DNA of 57,024 nt. Origin: Pseudomonas sp. UBA4194. GTDB lineage: Bacteria; Pseudomonadota; Gammaproteobacteria; Pseudomonadales; Pseudomonadaceae. Location of the stretch: positions 525 to 57,548 of the forward strand of contig NZ_DFUE01000003.1 of NCBI RefSeq assembly GCF_002379585.1, given 5' to 3'. Both the position numbers and the translations under genes were made by a program. The notes below the pieces were generated by a model. The model had not been told where the DNA came from. It saw only the letters and a program-made list of their open reading frames with translations, and made no database searches. This document shows positions 8,140-15,394 of the stretch, piece by piece. The stretch's first letter is position 1, and each line of letters begins with the position of its first letter.

Positions 8140-10269
8140 TCATTGCGCCAGGGCTCGCTCGGGGGCGCCGTGCAGACGTCCGAGCGTGCCTTCGGGCAAG
8201 CCGATGGCGGCCAGCGACTGCAAGGTGTATTCGCGGGTCAGATCCTGATAGCTCAGTACCGGCACATCCAGGTCGTGGCGCACCAGCATCTGCCGCAGAT
8301 AGCGGCGCAGGTCGGCGGAGGCCATGACCACCGCATCCAGGTCGCCGCTCATGCCATCGAACTCTTTGCGCACCCGCTCGACCACCGCGCGCGTCAGGTC
8401 TTCCGGCAACCCCGCCGCACGCCCTGGTTCGGCTCGGCGCAGGGCCTGACGCATCGCATCCTCTAGCGGGCGATCCAACACGTAGGCGCAGATCACCCGA
8501 TGGGCATCGGCATGCTGGTGACAGATATGCCGGGCCAGCGCCGAGCGGGCGTGCTCACTGATCACGTGCAACTCCAGGTCCCGCGGCCCCCACTCCACCA
8601 GTGCTTCGAGTAATGCCCGCAGGTTGCGCACGGGGATGCCCTCATCCAGCAGCCGACGGAAAATCTCCGCCACCCGCTGGATCGGCGTGCAGCGCAGCGC
8701 CTCCTTGACCAGCTCCGGATACTCCCCTTCCATCTGGGTCAACAAGGCTCGGGTTTCCTGGATGCCGAGGAAGTCGCCGGCATAGCGGCGCAGGGTCAGG
8801 CGCAGGTACTCGCCAATGGCCTGGTCCATGTGCAGGTAACCGATACCGGCCTCTTCCAGTGCCTCGCGCTGTTGGGCCTTGACCCACAGCGTGTCGCGCT
8901 TGCGCTGCAGCGCGGTGCCGGGTTGAAACTCCACGCCCAACAGTTGCAAATGGACCGCCTCGTCCAGTGCCAGCACGTGCCCCAGTGGCAGCGCGGAACC
9001 AGAGACCCGCACCCCCTCCAGGTCGATGCTGAAGCGCTCGGCCGCCGCCTGCTTGTCGACGCGCACACCGACCGCAGGAAACTGGATGCCCAGTTCGAGC
9101 ATCAAGTCCTGACGGACGTCCTCGGCACGCTCACGCAATTGCGTCAGGGTGCACTCCTGACGCAGCGCCTCGCTGACCCAGAGCACCACCCGGAACGAGC
9201 GGTCATCCGCTTCCTCGCTTTCCACATCCGGTGGGGTGCTCACAGGCTGCAAGGCCTGGGCGCTCATCGTTTCGGCGGCGACCTGACTGGCCTGCGTACG
9301 CCGGTGCATGGCGAACGCCGCGCCCCCGAGAATGGCCGCTATGACCAGAAACACCGGGGCCGGGAATCCGGGAATGAACGCCATGCCCAACAGAATCAGG
9401 GAGGTGAGCGCCAGCGCACGCTGATTGGCGCCGAGCTGGGTGACGATTTCGGTGCCCAGGTCGCGGTCGTCTTCGGAGGCGACGCGGGTGACCACGATGC
9501 CCGCGGCCACGGCGATCAGCAGCGCCGGAATCTGCGCGATCAAGCCGTCGCCTACGGTCAGCAACGAGTAGGTGTGCACGGCGTCGCCGAACGCCATGTC
9601 GCGCTTGACCATGCCTATCGCCAGCCCACCGAACAGGTTGACGAACAGGATCACCAGGCTGGCGATGGCGTCGCCCTTGACGAATTTCATCGCCCCGTCC
9701 ATGGCCCCGTATAGCTGGCTTTCACGCTCCAGCCGACCGCGACGCAAACGCGCTTCCTGTGGCTCGATGTCACCGTTGCGAAGGTCGTTGTCGATGCTCA
9801 TCTGCTTGCCGGGCATGGCATCCAGGGTGAACCGCGCCGCCACTTCGGCCACCCGCTCCGCGCCCTTGGTGATGACCAGGAACTGGGCCACGGTGATGAT
9901 CAGGAATACCACCAGACCAATCACCACTTCGCCGGCGATCACGAACTCGCCGAATGCAGCCACGATCTCCCCAGCGTCGCCATCGAGCAGGATCAGGCGG
10001 GTGGTGGTGATCGACAGGGACAGGCGGAACAGCGTGCTGAGCAGGATGATGGGCGGTAACGCGGAGAAGTCCACGGAGCGTGCAACGTAGAACGCCACCA
10101 CCAGGATCAGCAGGCTGAAGGCCATGTTGAAAGCGATCAGCACGTCCACCAGTCCAGTGGGCAGCGGCATGATCATCATCACCACTGCCAGCATCATGAA
10201 CGCGGCGATCACCACGTCACTGCGCTGCGAAGCCAGTTGCGCCAGGCGGTTGAGGGGGGCCAGGGTCAT
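8140..10269 (-). CDS. sctV: T3SS export gate protein SctV (FlhA/HrcV/RhcV family)
   Basis: A 709-residue inner-membrane protein. Residues about 15-320 hold the predicted membrane segments with the FHIPEP-family block DAMPGKQMSIDNDLRNGDIEPQEARLRR and MDGAMKFVKGDAIASLVILFVNLFGGLAIG; residues about 350-700 are the cytosolic ring domain that docks chaperones and the SctX/SctY type partners. It forms the nonameric gate through which substrates reach the export channel. The ATG at 10269 has AGGAG 6 bases upstream and overlaps the stop of the TPR gene (ATGA); a longer open frame upstream is only the shadow of that gene. No missing motif seen. Confidence 0.97.
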   Translation of the reverse strand: MTLAPLNRLAQLASQRSDVVIAAFMMLAVVMMIMPLPTGLVDVLIAFNMAFSLLILVVAFYVARSVDFSALPPIILLSTLFRLSLSITTTRLILLDGDAGEIVAAFGEFVIAGEVVIGLVVFLIITVAQFLVITKGAERVAEVAARFTLDAMPGKQMSIDNDLRNGDIEPQEARLRRGRLERESQLYGAMDGAMKFVKGDAIASLVILFVNLFGGLAIGMVKRDMAFGDAVHTYSLLTVGDGLIAQIPALLIAVAAGIVVTRVASEDDRDLGTEIVTQLGANQRALALTSLILLGMAFIPGFPAPVFLVIAAILGGAAFAMHRRTQASQVAAETMSAQALQPVSTPPDVESEEADDRSFRVVLWVSEALRQECTLTQLRERAEDVRQDLMLELGIQFPAVGVRVDKQAAAERFSIDLEGVRVSGSALPLGHVLALDEAVHLQLLGVEFQPGTALQRKRDTLWVKAQQREALEEAGIGYLHMDQAIGEYLRLTLRRYAGDFLGIQETRALLTQMEGEYPELVKEALRCTPIQRVAEIFRRLLDEGIPVRNLRALLEALVEWGPRDLELHVISEHARSALARHICHQHADAHRVICAYVLDRPLEDAMRQALRRAEPGRAAGLPEDLTRAVVERVRKEFDGMSGDLDAVVMASADLRRYLRQMLVRHDLDVPVLSYQDLTREYTLQSLAAIGLPEGTLGRLHGAPERALAQ

Positions 10270-10631
10270 GGGCTGCTCCTGTGATCCGGTTGCTCGGTAG
10301 CGGCGTCGCGGGTGCTCTGCAGGTAGTCGCGAAAGCACCGTCGTGCTTCGACGTGGTCGCCCATCACCCACAGTGCTCGGCACCGCAGCAGTTGCTGGCT
10401 CAGTGTGGGGCCTTCCAATTGGCTCAAGCGGCCGATGGCGCTCAAGGCACGCTGGCCGTCGCCGTGGCCGGTGAACACCCCGGCCAGGCTGCGCAGCACA
10501 TTGATGTCGTCCGGCGCGATGCGGTTGGCCATCAGCAGATAGGCCAGGCCTTTCTGATGCTGACCACTGCGCGCATACAACGCACCCTTGGCGTGCAGCC
10601 ACTGGGTCACGTCACGCTCGCGCACACTCAC
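10266..10631 (-). CDS. SctY-like TPR protein of the T3SS
   Basis: A 121-residue soluble protein with TPR-like helical hairpins: KGALYARSGQHQKGLAYLLMANRIAPDDINVLRSLAGVFTGHGDGQRALSAI and a third, RALWVMGDHVEARRCFRDYL. Size, fold and position fit SctY (YscY) or the related TPR chaperones: it lies directly between an SctX-sized gene and sctV, the order yscX-yscY-yscV of Yersinia. YscX and YscY bind each other and SctV and are needed to export early substrates. The start is GTG in a GTGA overlap with the previous stop; its stop overlaps the sctV start. The alternative is a generic LcrH-like chaperone. Confidence 0.68.
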   Translation of the reverse strand: MSVRERDVTQWLHAKGALYARSGQHQKGLAYLLMANRIAPDDINVLRSLAGVFTGHGDGQRALSAIGRLSQLEGPTLSQQLLRCRALWVMGDHVEARRCFRDYLQSTRDAATEQPDHRSSP

Positions 10632-11002
10632 AGCGGTTCGCTCACGGCCAACTGCTGTTCCAGGGCGCGATGCTGGGCGATCTCGTCTTCCAGCAGGCTG
10701 ATGGCCAAGGCCTGCACCTCGGGTTCGGCGCCCATCTGCGGCAACAGGGTATCGATCAGATGCTGGAGGATCTCCAGCGAGCGGGTCGGCGTGAAGATGC
10801 CCGGGTCGTCGATCACCGGTTGTGCCAGGCGCTCGATCTCGCGGCGCAGGGCACCACTGCTGGCGGCGCGGCGCGCACGCAAGGCCTGCTCGAATGCGGC
10901 GCGGGCCGGGTCGGCAGCACTGGGTGCAGATTTTTCCAGGGCCTGGGGTCGTGTGGCATCCAGGCGCAGCAGTTCACCGAGTCGGCGGGGGTCGATTCTC
11001 AA
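10628..11002 (-). CDS. SctX-like small T3SS protein
   Basis: A 124-residue protein rich in Ala, Arg and Leu with an acidic helical C-terminal half (TRSLEILQHLIDTLLPQMGAEPEVQALAISLLEDEI). I do not recognise it with certainty. Length (YscX is about 122 residues), helical C-terminal part and the place just before the TPR gene and sctV suggest SctX, an early substrate that binds SctY. The reading frame opens with TTG at 11002, 10 bases after the sctD stop, with no ATG available in frame, so translation is probably coupled to sctD. Its stop overlaps the next start (GTGA). Confidence 0.5.
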   Translation of the reverse strand: MRIDPRRLGELLRLDATRPQALEKSAPSAADPARAAFEQALRARRAASSGALRREIERLAQPVIDDPGIFTPTRSLEILQHLIDTLLPQMGAEPEVQALAISLLEDEIAQHRALEQQLAVSEPL

Positions 11003-11012
11003 CGGCGCATGC

Positions 11013-11906
11013 TCATAGGGACAATTTGAACTCGTTGCCGTTACGGCTCAGTACCAGTTGCTCAGGCTCGATGCGTTGCAGCACCCACCCTTCGGCCATG
11101 GCCGCGCCGGGATACAGCCGTTCGCCCCGCTCGCCCACCACATAAGGCTTGTCACCCAGCCACACGCCCTGGATGCGCACTCGCGGCTGTGCCATCGGCG
11201 CGCGCAGGGTGACGGCATTGTGCAGCAGGTAGTCATGGCCGTAGTGGCTGTCGAACCATTGCTGCACACTGCCCCAGCGTGCGCGCTGGTCGGCATCGAG
11301 CTCGCCGCTGACCCGCAGGTAATTGTCTTCGGCGGTCACGCTGAGCATCGGCAGACGCGCCTCGCTCAGTTGCTGGCGCAGCGCCTGGGCCACGTCTTGC
11401 TCACTGGCAGGCGGCGGGACCGGGGCCTCCAGCGCCGCCAGATTCACCTGAGGCTGGGGCGCGGACTGACTGACGCTCATCGCCGAGTACAGGCCGACGG
11501 TCAGCGTCACCGCTGCCATGGCCAGCAGCGGCAGATGCCGTTGCGCCCACAACAGCGTCGGTGGCAGTGGCGCGGCCAACGGTTGCGGCGCGCTGATCTG
11601 TAGCAGGGCCTGACCGATCTGAAGTTGCACGGGCAATGGGCAGCGATACCCGGTGCCTCGAGCCACGGTGCGTTCGCCCACTTGCACATCGCCGGCGACA
11701 GCTTCGACGGCTATGCCGCGGCCCTTGAAACGCAGCATCGCATGGCCCGGAAGGACGCCGGAGTCGGCCAACAGGATGTCGCTGTCGACATCGGTTCCGA
11801 TCCGGTACCCCGGCCCGTCCAGCGCCAGGGTAACGCCGGCATGCAAGCCGCCGATGACGCTCAATTGCGGGGCAGTGACAGCGGGATTGGCGAGCAAAGC
11901 GATCAC
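11013..11906 (-). CDS. sctD: T3SS inner-membrane ring protein SctD (FHA domain, one membrane segment)
   Basis: A 297-residue protein. The N-terminal cytosolic FHA-like domain covers about residues 10-105 (LSVIGGLHAGVTLALDGPGYRIGTDVDSDILLADSGV..HAMLRF), a single hydrophobic segment lies around 125-145 (HLPLLAMAAVTLTVGLYSAM), and the periplasmic part carries BON/ring-building-like sequence (LRVSGELDADQRARWGSVQQWFDSHYG). This is the SctD/YscD layout: an outer ring of the inner-membrane basal body that pairs with SctJ and reaches the secretin. The start is GTG with a weak ribosome binding site; no better in-frame start exists. It opens the sctD-X-Y-V-C2 transcription unit. Confidence 0.9.
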   Translation of the reverse strand: MIALLANPAVTAPQLSVIGGLHAGVTLALDGPGYRIGTDVDSDILLADSGVLPGHAMLRFKGRGIAVEAVAGDVQVGERTVARGTGYRCPLPVQLQIGQALLQISAPQPLAAPLPPTLLWAQRHLPLLAMAAVTLTVGLYSAMSVSQSAPQPQVNLAALEAPVPPPASEQDVAQALRQQLSEARLPMLSVTAEDNYLRVSGELDADQRARWGSVQQWFDSHYGHDYLLHNAVTLRAPMAQPRVRIQGVWLGDKPYVVGERGERLYPGAAMAEGWVLQRIEPEQLVLSRNGNEFKLSL

Positions 11907-12047
11907 AGTCAGTTCTCACTCTTGCATGTTCGAAAAGGTGTCGCCGCTATCGGCGCCACACTGAAAATACGTTTGAGGCGGGATCGATCGCGCAACGTGC
12001 TGCGCAGGTTGCAAGGTGCCGTTGCGCCACGCACTGCGCAAACGGAC

Positions 12048-12076
12048 AGGCGGGCAACGCTGAACGTTGCCCGCCT
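12048..12076 (-). terminator. Strong hairpin just after the 55-codon T3SS gene
   Basis: A perfect 12-bp stem (AGGCGGGCAACG / CGTTGCCCGCCT) with a 5-base loop, 5 bases past the stop of the 55-residue gene on the minus strand. The following tract on that strand is only moderately T-rich (TGTCCGTTTG). It probably ends or stabilises the transcript of the small gene before the sctD unit begins. Confidence 0.65.
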
Positions 12077-12081
12077 GAGAA

Positions 12082-12249
12082 TCAGTTCTGAGGACGCTGT
12101 TTCGCGGCGTCGAGCTCAGTCTTCTTCTCGGTGGTGACTTTGGTGATCTCTGCCGATTTCTCGATTGCGGAATCGAAGGCAGCGGTCATTTTTTCGATGG
12201 CTGCATCAGCGCCGCCGCCAGTGGAACCGGTTGTTGGAGTGGTGCTCAT
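12082..12249 (-). CDS. 55-residue Thr/Lys/Glu-rich protein inside the T3SS cluster; needle or early-substrate candidate
   Basis: A 55-residue frame preceded by an excellent ribosome binding site (AAGGAGAAA, about 9 bases from ATG) and followed at once by a strong hairpin. The protein has a flexible Ser/Thr/Gly-rich N terminus (MSTTPTTGSTGGGADA) and then a single amphipathic helix (about residues 16-50, IEKMTAAFDSAIEKSAEITKVTTEKKTELDAAK); no membrane segment, no Cys. Small helical proteins with flexible N termini, made in large amounts from single-gene transcripts, are typical of T3SS needle or pilus subunits (SctF, HrpA, HrpY), and the gene stands between sctU and sctD. That function is inference; a chaperone or an unrelated small protein is possible. 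Confidence 0.62.
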   Translation of the reverse strand: MSTTPTTGSTGGGADAAIEKMTAAFDSAIEKSAEITKVTTEKKTELDAAKQRPQN

Positions 12250-12571
12250 CTCAATGTTTCTCCTTGCTTAAGGGAAGGACAACATGTCCAAGGTACTCTC
12301 ACCGAAACTGCATGTTGAAGCGTGCTTCGAAGCCCGGGTCCGAAGCGCGTTTCGACACGAAAGAAAGTACACCGTACGCGTGTTGCGTTCAGCGTCGCCG
12401 CTGTTGAAATGACCGGTAGGTCACAGTAAATACTGAAGATAAATTTATTGCGCGGCGTCGGGAACATGGCGTCAGAAACGGCGAGGCAGATGCGTGCCAA
12501 TGATCGCGGTGAAACATGGCCAAATGCTTTTATCAAGAACGGCGTCACCTGATTACTCCGTGGCTGGACGT
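12250..12571. promoter_or_regulatory. Promoter region of the 55-residue gene with dyad TGACC-N4-GGTCA
   Basis: About 320 bases with no gene I can support, AT-richer than the operons on each side (for example 12425-12450). A dyad TGACCGGTAGGTCA lies at 12411-12424, about 160 bases upstream of the small gene. It is the only clear inverted repeat in this gap and could be an operator, perhaps for the Vfr-like regulator, but it does not fit the CRP/Vfr consensus spacing. Confidence 0.4.
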
Positions 12572-13618
12572 TCATATCAAGCGCGCCCCCACCAGGATGT
12601 CAGCTACGGCCTGGAAGGTGTCATCGGGGACCGCTTCGCCCACTGCCTTGACGGCGATGCGCTGCGCCAATCGGCTGTTCACCGCCCGGGCGATGCCGTG
12701 CTGGCTGGCCTCGGCCACCAGCTTCGCCGAATCCTCCGGCCCCGCCCGACTGACGATCACCGGCACTGGGGTTTCGCCCCGCACATAGCGCACCGCAACG
12801 GCCCAGCCACCCGCTTCGCCGATGATCAGCGTGGCGTTGTGCACGCCGCGCTTGGTGGCCAACGCCTGCATCGCCCGCCGCTGACGGTGGCGTTCACGCT
12901 TGATCAGTGGATCGCCGTCCGAATCCTTGTTTTCGCGCTTCTGGTCGCTCTTGGTCATGCGCATTTCCCGGCCGAACAGCCAGCGCTGCATCAGCACGTC
13001 GAGCAGGCCAACCGCCAGGAAGGCGATGATCCCGGTGATTACCAGAGGCGTCAGCAATTGGAAGAACGATGAGTAAACGCAAGGTGCGCCGCAGCGCGCG
13101 GACTCCATCAGGCTCTGCAAGCCGGTGCGATACACCAGCACGAAGGCCACGCTCAGCACCACCAGCTTGAACAGGGTCTTGAGCACTTCGATGACGCTGC
13201 GCATCGAAAAGATCCGCTTGAAACCCTGCACGGGATCGATACGTTCGTATTGCGGCTTGATCGGCTCGCCAGAAAAAATCACCCCGCCCATCACCGTGAC
13301 GTTGGTCAGGATCACCGTTGCCACAGTCACCGTGAGCACCGGCCAGGCGGCGGCGAACAGCAGTTCGATGGCCAGCCCTTGCACCCGCGGCCAGACACTG
13401 GCAAACGGCTCGACGTAGATGCGCGCCACCAGCTCCAGCAGCTCCCGGGCCTTGACCACGACATCGCTGGCGGTAGCGGCCAGGCATACCGTGCAGGCCA
13501 GGATCACCATGCCGGTGACCAGGTCCTGACTCTTGGGCACCTGGCCCTTGTTGCGTGCATCGCGCAGCTTCTTCGTCGAGGCCGGAAGCGACTTCTCTTC
13601 GCTGCTGTCATTGCTCAC
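12572..13618 (-). CDS. sctU: T3SS export switch protein SctU, lacking the NPTH self-cleavage motif
   Basis: A 348-residue protein of normal SctU/FlhB length. The N-terminal membrane domain (about 1-212) begins with the family pattern EEKSLPASTKKLRDARNKGQVPKSQDLVTG; the cytosolic part keeps REMRMTKSDQKREN-KDSDGDPLIK (family: MskqEvKdEyKe-eGdPhiK) and RGETPVPVIV. At the point where the family has N-P-T-H, this protein reads IIGEAGGWAVAV (residues 267-270 G-E-A-G), so Asn-Pro autocleavage, which switches export from needle to later substrates, cannot occur in the normal way. The start is GTG inside a 14-base tandem repeat; a stop lies just upstream in frame. It is the last gene of the long sctC1-sctU unit. 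Confidence 0.95.
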   Translation of the reverse strand: MSNDSSEEKSLPASTKKLRDARNKGQVPKSQDLVTGMVILACTVCLAATASDVVVKARELLELVARIYVEPFASVWPRVQGLAIELLFAAAWPVLTVTVATVILTNVTVMGGVIFSGEPIKPQYERIDPVQGFKRIFSMRSVIEVLKTLFKLVVLSVAFVLVYRTGLQSLMESARCGAPCVYSSFFQLLTPLVITGIIAFLAVGLLDVLMQRWLFGREMRMTKSDQKRENKDSDGDPLIKRERHRQRRAMQALATKRGVHNATLIIGEAGGWAVAVRYVRGETPVPVIVSRAGPEDSAKLVAEASQHGIARAVNSRLAQRIAVKAVGEAVPDDTFQAVADILVGARLI

Positions 13619-13644
13619 GTGTCATTGCTCACGATGCAGGGCCC

Positions 13645-14454
13645 TCAGCCGTTGACTGCCGTTTCCAGCACCTGGAACAGTCCGCGCATATTGCCCAATT
13701 CGGCCAGCATGTAGGGCACCAGGAACGCCACGTAGACCACCATCAGAAACGAGAACAGCAAATTCTTCAGCGGCAGCGACAAGTCGAAGACATGCAACTG
13801 CGGCGCCATGCGCGATACGTAGGCCAGCAGCAGATCCGCCACCAGCAAGGCGATGACGATGGGGGCGACCATCAGCACGCCGATCTCCATGACCCGATCC
13901 AGGATGCGCATGATTTCCAGTGCCGTGCCCTGCCCCACCACCGGCATGAATTCCAGTGCGGGCCACAACTGATAGCTGCGGTACAGGCCATCGATGGCCA
14001 GGGTGAACCCGCCGGACATGAAGAACAACGCGATCAGGGTGATGCTCAGCAAGGTCGAGGTGATGCTGGACTCGCCGGCGCTCAGCGGGTCCAGCAACTG
14101 GGCCATGGTCGAGCCACGTTGCAGGTCGATCAGTTCCCCGGCCACTTCCGCCGCCCAGAACGGAATGCCAAACACCAGGCCAACCAGCAGGCCAATGGTC
14201 ATTTCCTTGATCATCAAGCCCATCAGGGCCAGCGTCGAGGGGTCCTGGCCCGAGGTCAGGGCTGCAAACACTGCCGGGGCCACCGGCAGCGCGATCACCA
14301 CCGCGACGGCAGAGCGAATCATGCCGGTCAAGCCCAGCCGATTGAACGCCGGGGTGATCAGCACCATGCCCAGTGCCCGGGCGACTGCCAGGGACAGCGC
14401 CGTCAGGTAGGGATAGGCCAGTTCGAAAAGGGCCGTGGTACTGGCGAAGTTCAC
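13645..14454 (-). CDS. sctT: T3SS export apparatus protein SctT
   Basis: A 269-residue multi-pass membrane protein of the SctT/FliR/HrcT family, with about six hydrophobic segments. Typical are the N-terminal LALARALGM-like RALGMVLITPAFNR, EMTIGLLVGLVFGIPFWAAEVAGELIDLQRGSTMAQLLDP and the C-terminal LPLKNLLFSFLMVVYVAFL. With SctR and SctS it builds the entry portal for secretion substrates. GTG start with AAGG upstream, 12 bases after the sctS stop; 26 bases separate it from sctU. Confidence 0.95.
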   Translation of the reverse strand: MNFASTTALFELAYPYLTALSLAVARALGMVLITPAFNRLGLTGMIRSAVAVVIALPVAPAVFAALTSGQDPSTLALMGLMIKEMTIGLLVGLVFGIPFWAAEVAGELIDLQRGSTMAQLLDPLSAGESSITSTLLSITLIALFFMSGGFTLAIDGLYRSYQLWPALEFMPVVGQGTALEIMRILDRVMEIGVLMVAPIVIALLVADLLLAYVSRMAPQLHVFDLSLPLKNLLFSFLMVVYVAFLVPYMLAELGNMRGLFQVLETAVNG

Positions 14455-14466
14455 TGGGCCATGACC

Positions 14467-14736
14467 TTAGCGGGTCCACACGGCGAAGTTGTCCAGCACA
14501 TGGCTGGCCAGATTCACCACCTGTCCGGCCAGCAAGGGCCCAACGAAGATCAGTACCAGAAGCACGGCCACCAGTTTCACCGCCTGGGGCAAGGTCTGGT
14601 CCTGGATCTGGGTCAGCGCTTGCAGCAGGCCCACGCCAAAACCGATCAGGATGGCCACGGCCAGGGCCGGCGCCGACAGCAGCAACACCGTCATCAGCGC
14701 ATCGTTGAGCAGCCCGAGGAAGACGTCCTGGCCCAC
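14467..14736 (-). CDS. sctS: T3SS export apparatus protein SctS
   Basis: An 89-residue protein with two transmembrane hairpin segments (about 15-37 and 50-75) and the family signature GLLQALTQIQDQTLP in the cytosolic loop, as in SctS/FliQ/HrcS. Four copies wrap around SctR5SctT in the export portal. GTG start with GGAGG 5 bases upstream, which overlaps the end of sctR. Confidence 0.95.
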   Translation of the reverse strand: MGQDVFLGLLNDALMTVLLLSAPALAVAILIGFGVGLLQALTQIQDQTLPQAVKLVAVLLVLIFVGPLLAGQVVNLASHVLDNFAVWTR

Positions 14737-14737
14737 G

Positions 14738-15394
14738 TCAGCCTCCGTAACTCATGATCAACCCGTGCATCAGCCGCGACCAACCACTGACGGCAACGAA
14801 CAGGAAGATCTTCAGGGGAATCGAAATCAAGGTGGGCGACACCATCATCATGCCCATGGCCATGAGCACATTGGACACGATCAGGTCGATCACCAGAAAG
14901 GGGATGTACAGCAGAAAGCCGATCTCGAAGGCGCGGGTCAGCTCGGAACTGACGAATGCCGGGATCAACACCACCAGGTCATCGTCGCGAAGGTCGGCCC
15001 GCGCTTCCTCGCTCCAGACGCTTTCGGTGGCCTGCATGAAAAAGGCTTTCTCGGTGTCGGTGGTGTACCGGTTCAGGTGCGCCTGCAGCGGGCCCCGCAA
15101 GGCGTCTGCGGTTTCGCCGATGTCTTCGACGCTCTGCAGGCTCATGGGGCGGTTCTCGAACTGCCGAGCCATTTCACCCACCAATGGCGTAGTGACGTAG
15201 ACGGTCAGGATCAAGGCAATGCCATACAGCACCAGATTGGGCGGGGTCTGCTGCACCCCCAGAGCGTTGCGAATCAGGAACAGCACCACCGAGATCTTCA
15301 GGAAGCCGGTCATGGTCACCACCGCCAGCGGCACCAGGCCGATGGTGGAGACCACCACGATGATCTCGATCAGGTTGGGTTGCACTTCATTCAT
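14738..15394 (-). CDS. sctR: T3SS export apparatus protein SctR
   Basis: A 218-residue membrane protein of the SctR/FliP/HrcR family: LVPLAVVTMTGFLKISVVLFLIRNALGVQQTPPNLVLYGIALILT near the N terminus, then a periplasmic stretch, then the hallmark IPAFVSSELTRAFEIGFLLYIPFLVIDLIVSNVLMAMGMMMVSPTLISIPLKIFLFV. Five copies form the core of the export gate. I use the ATG at 15394; a TTG two codons earlier is less likely. The start overlaps the sctQ stop by 8 bases. Confidence 0.96.
   Translation of the reverse strand: MNEVQPNLIEIIVVVSTIGLVPLAVVTMTGFLKISVVLFLIRNALGVQQTPPNLVLYGIALILTVYVTTPLVGEMARQFENRPMSLQSVEDIGETADALRGPLQAHLNRYTTDTEKAFFMQATESVWSEEARADLRDDDLVVLIPAFVSSELTRAFEIGFLLYIPFLVIDLIVSNVLMAMGMMMVSPTLISIPLKIFLFVAVSGWSRLMHGLIMSYGG

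Noticed and set aside
12411..12424. Dyad read as a Vfr/CRP site
   Set aside because: The TGTGA half is present on one strand but the partner half is GGTCA in place of TCACA at the right spacing, so the CRP/Vfr consensus is not met; kept only as an unassigned inverted repeat.
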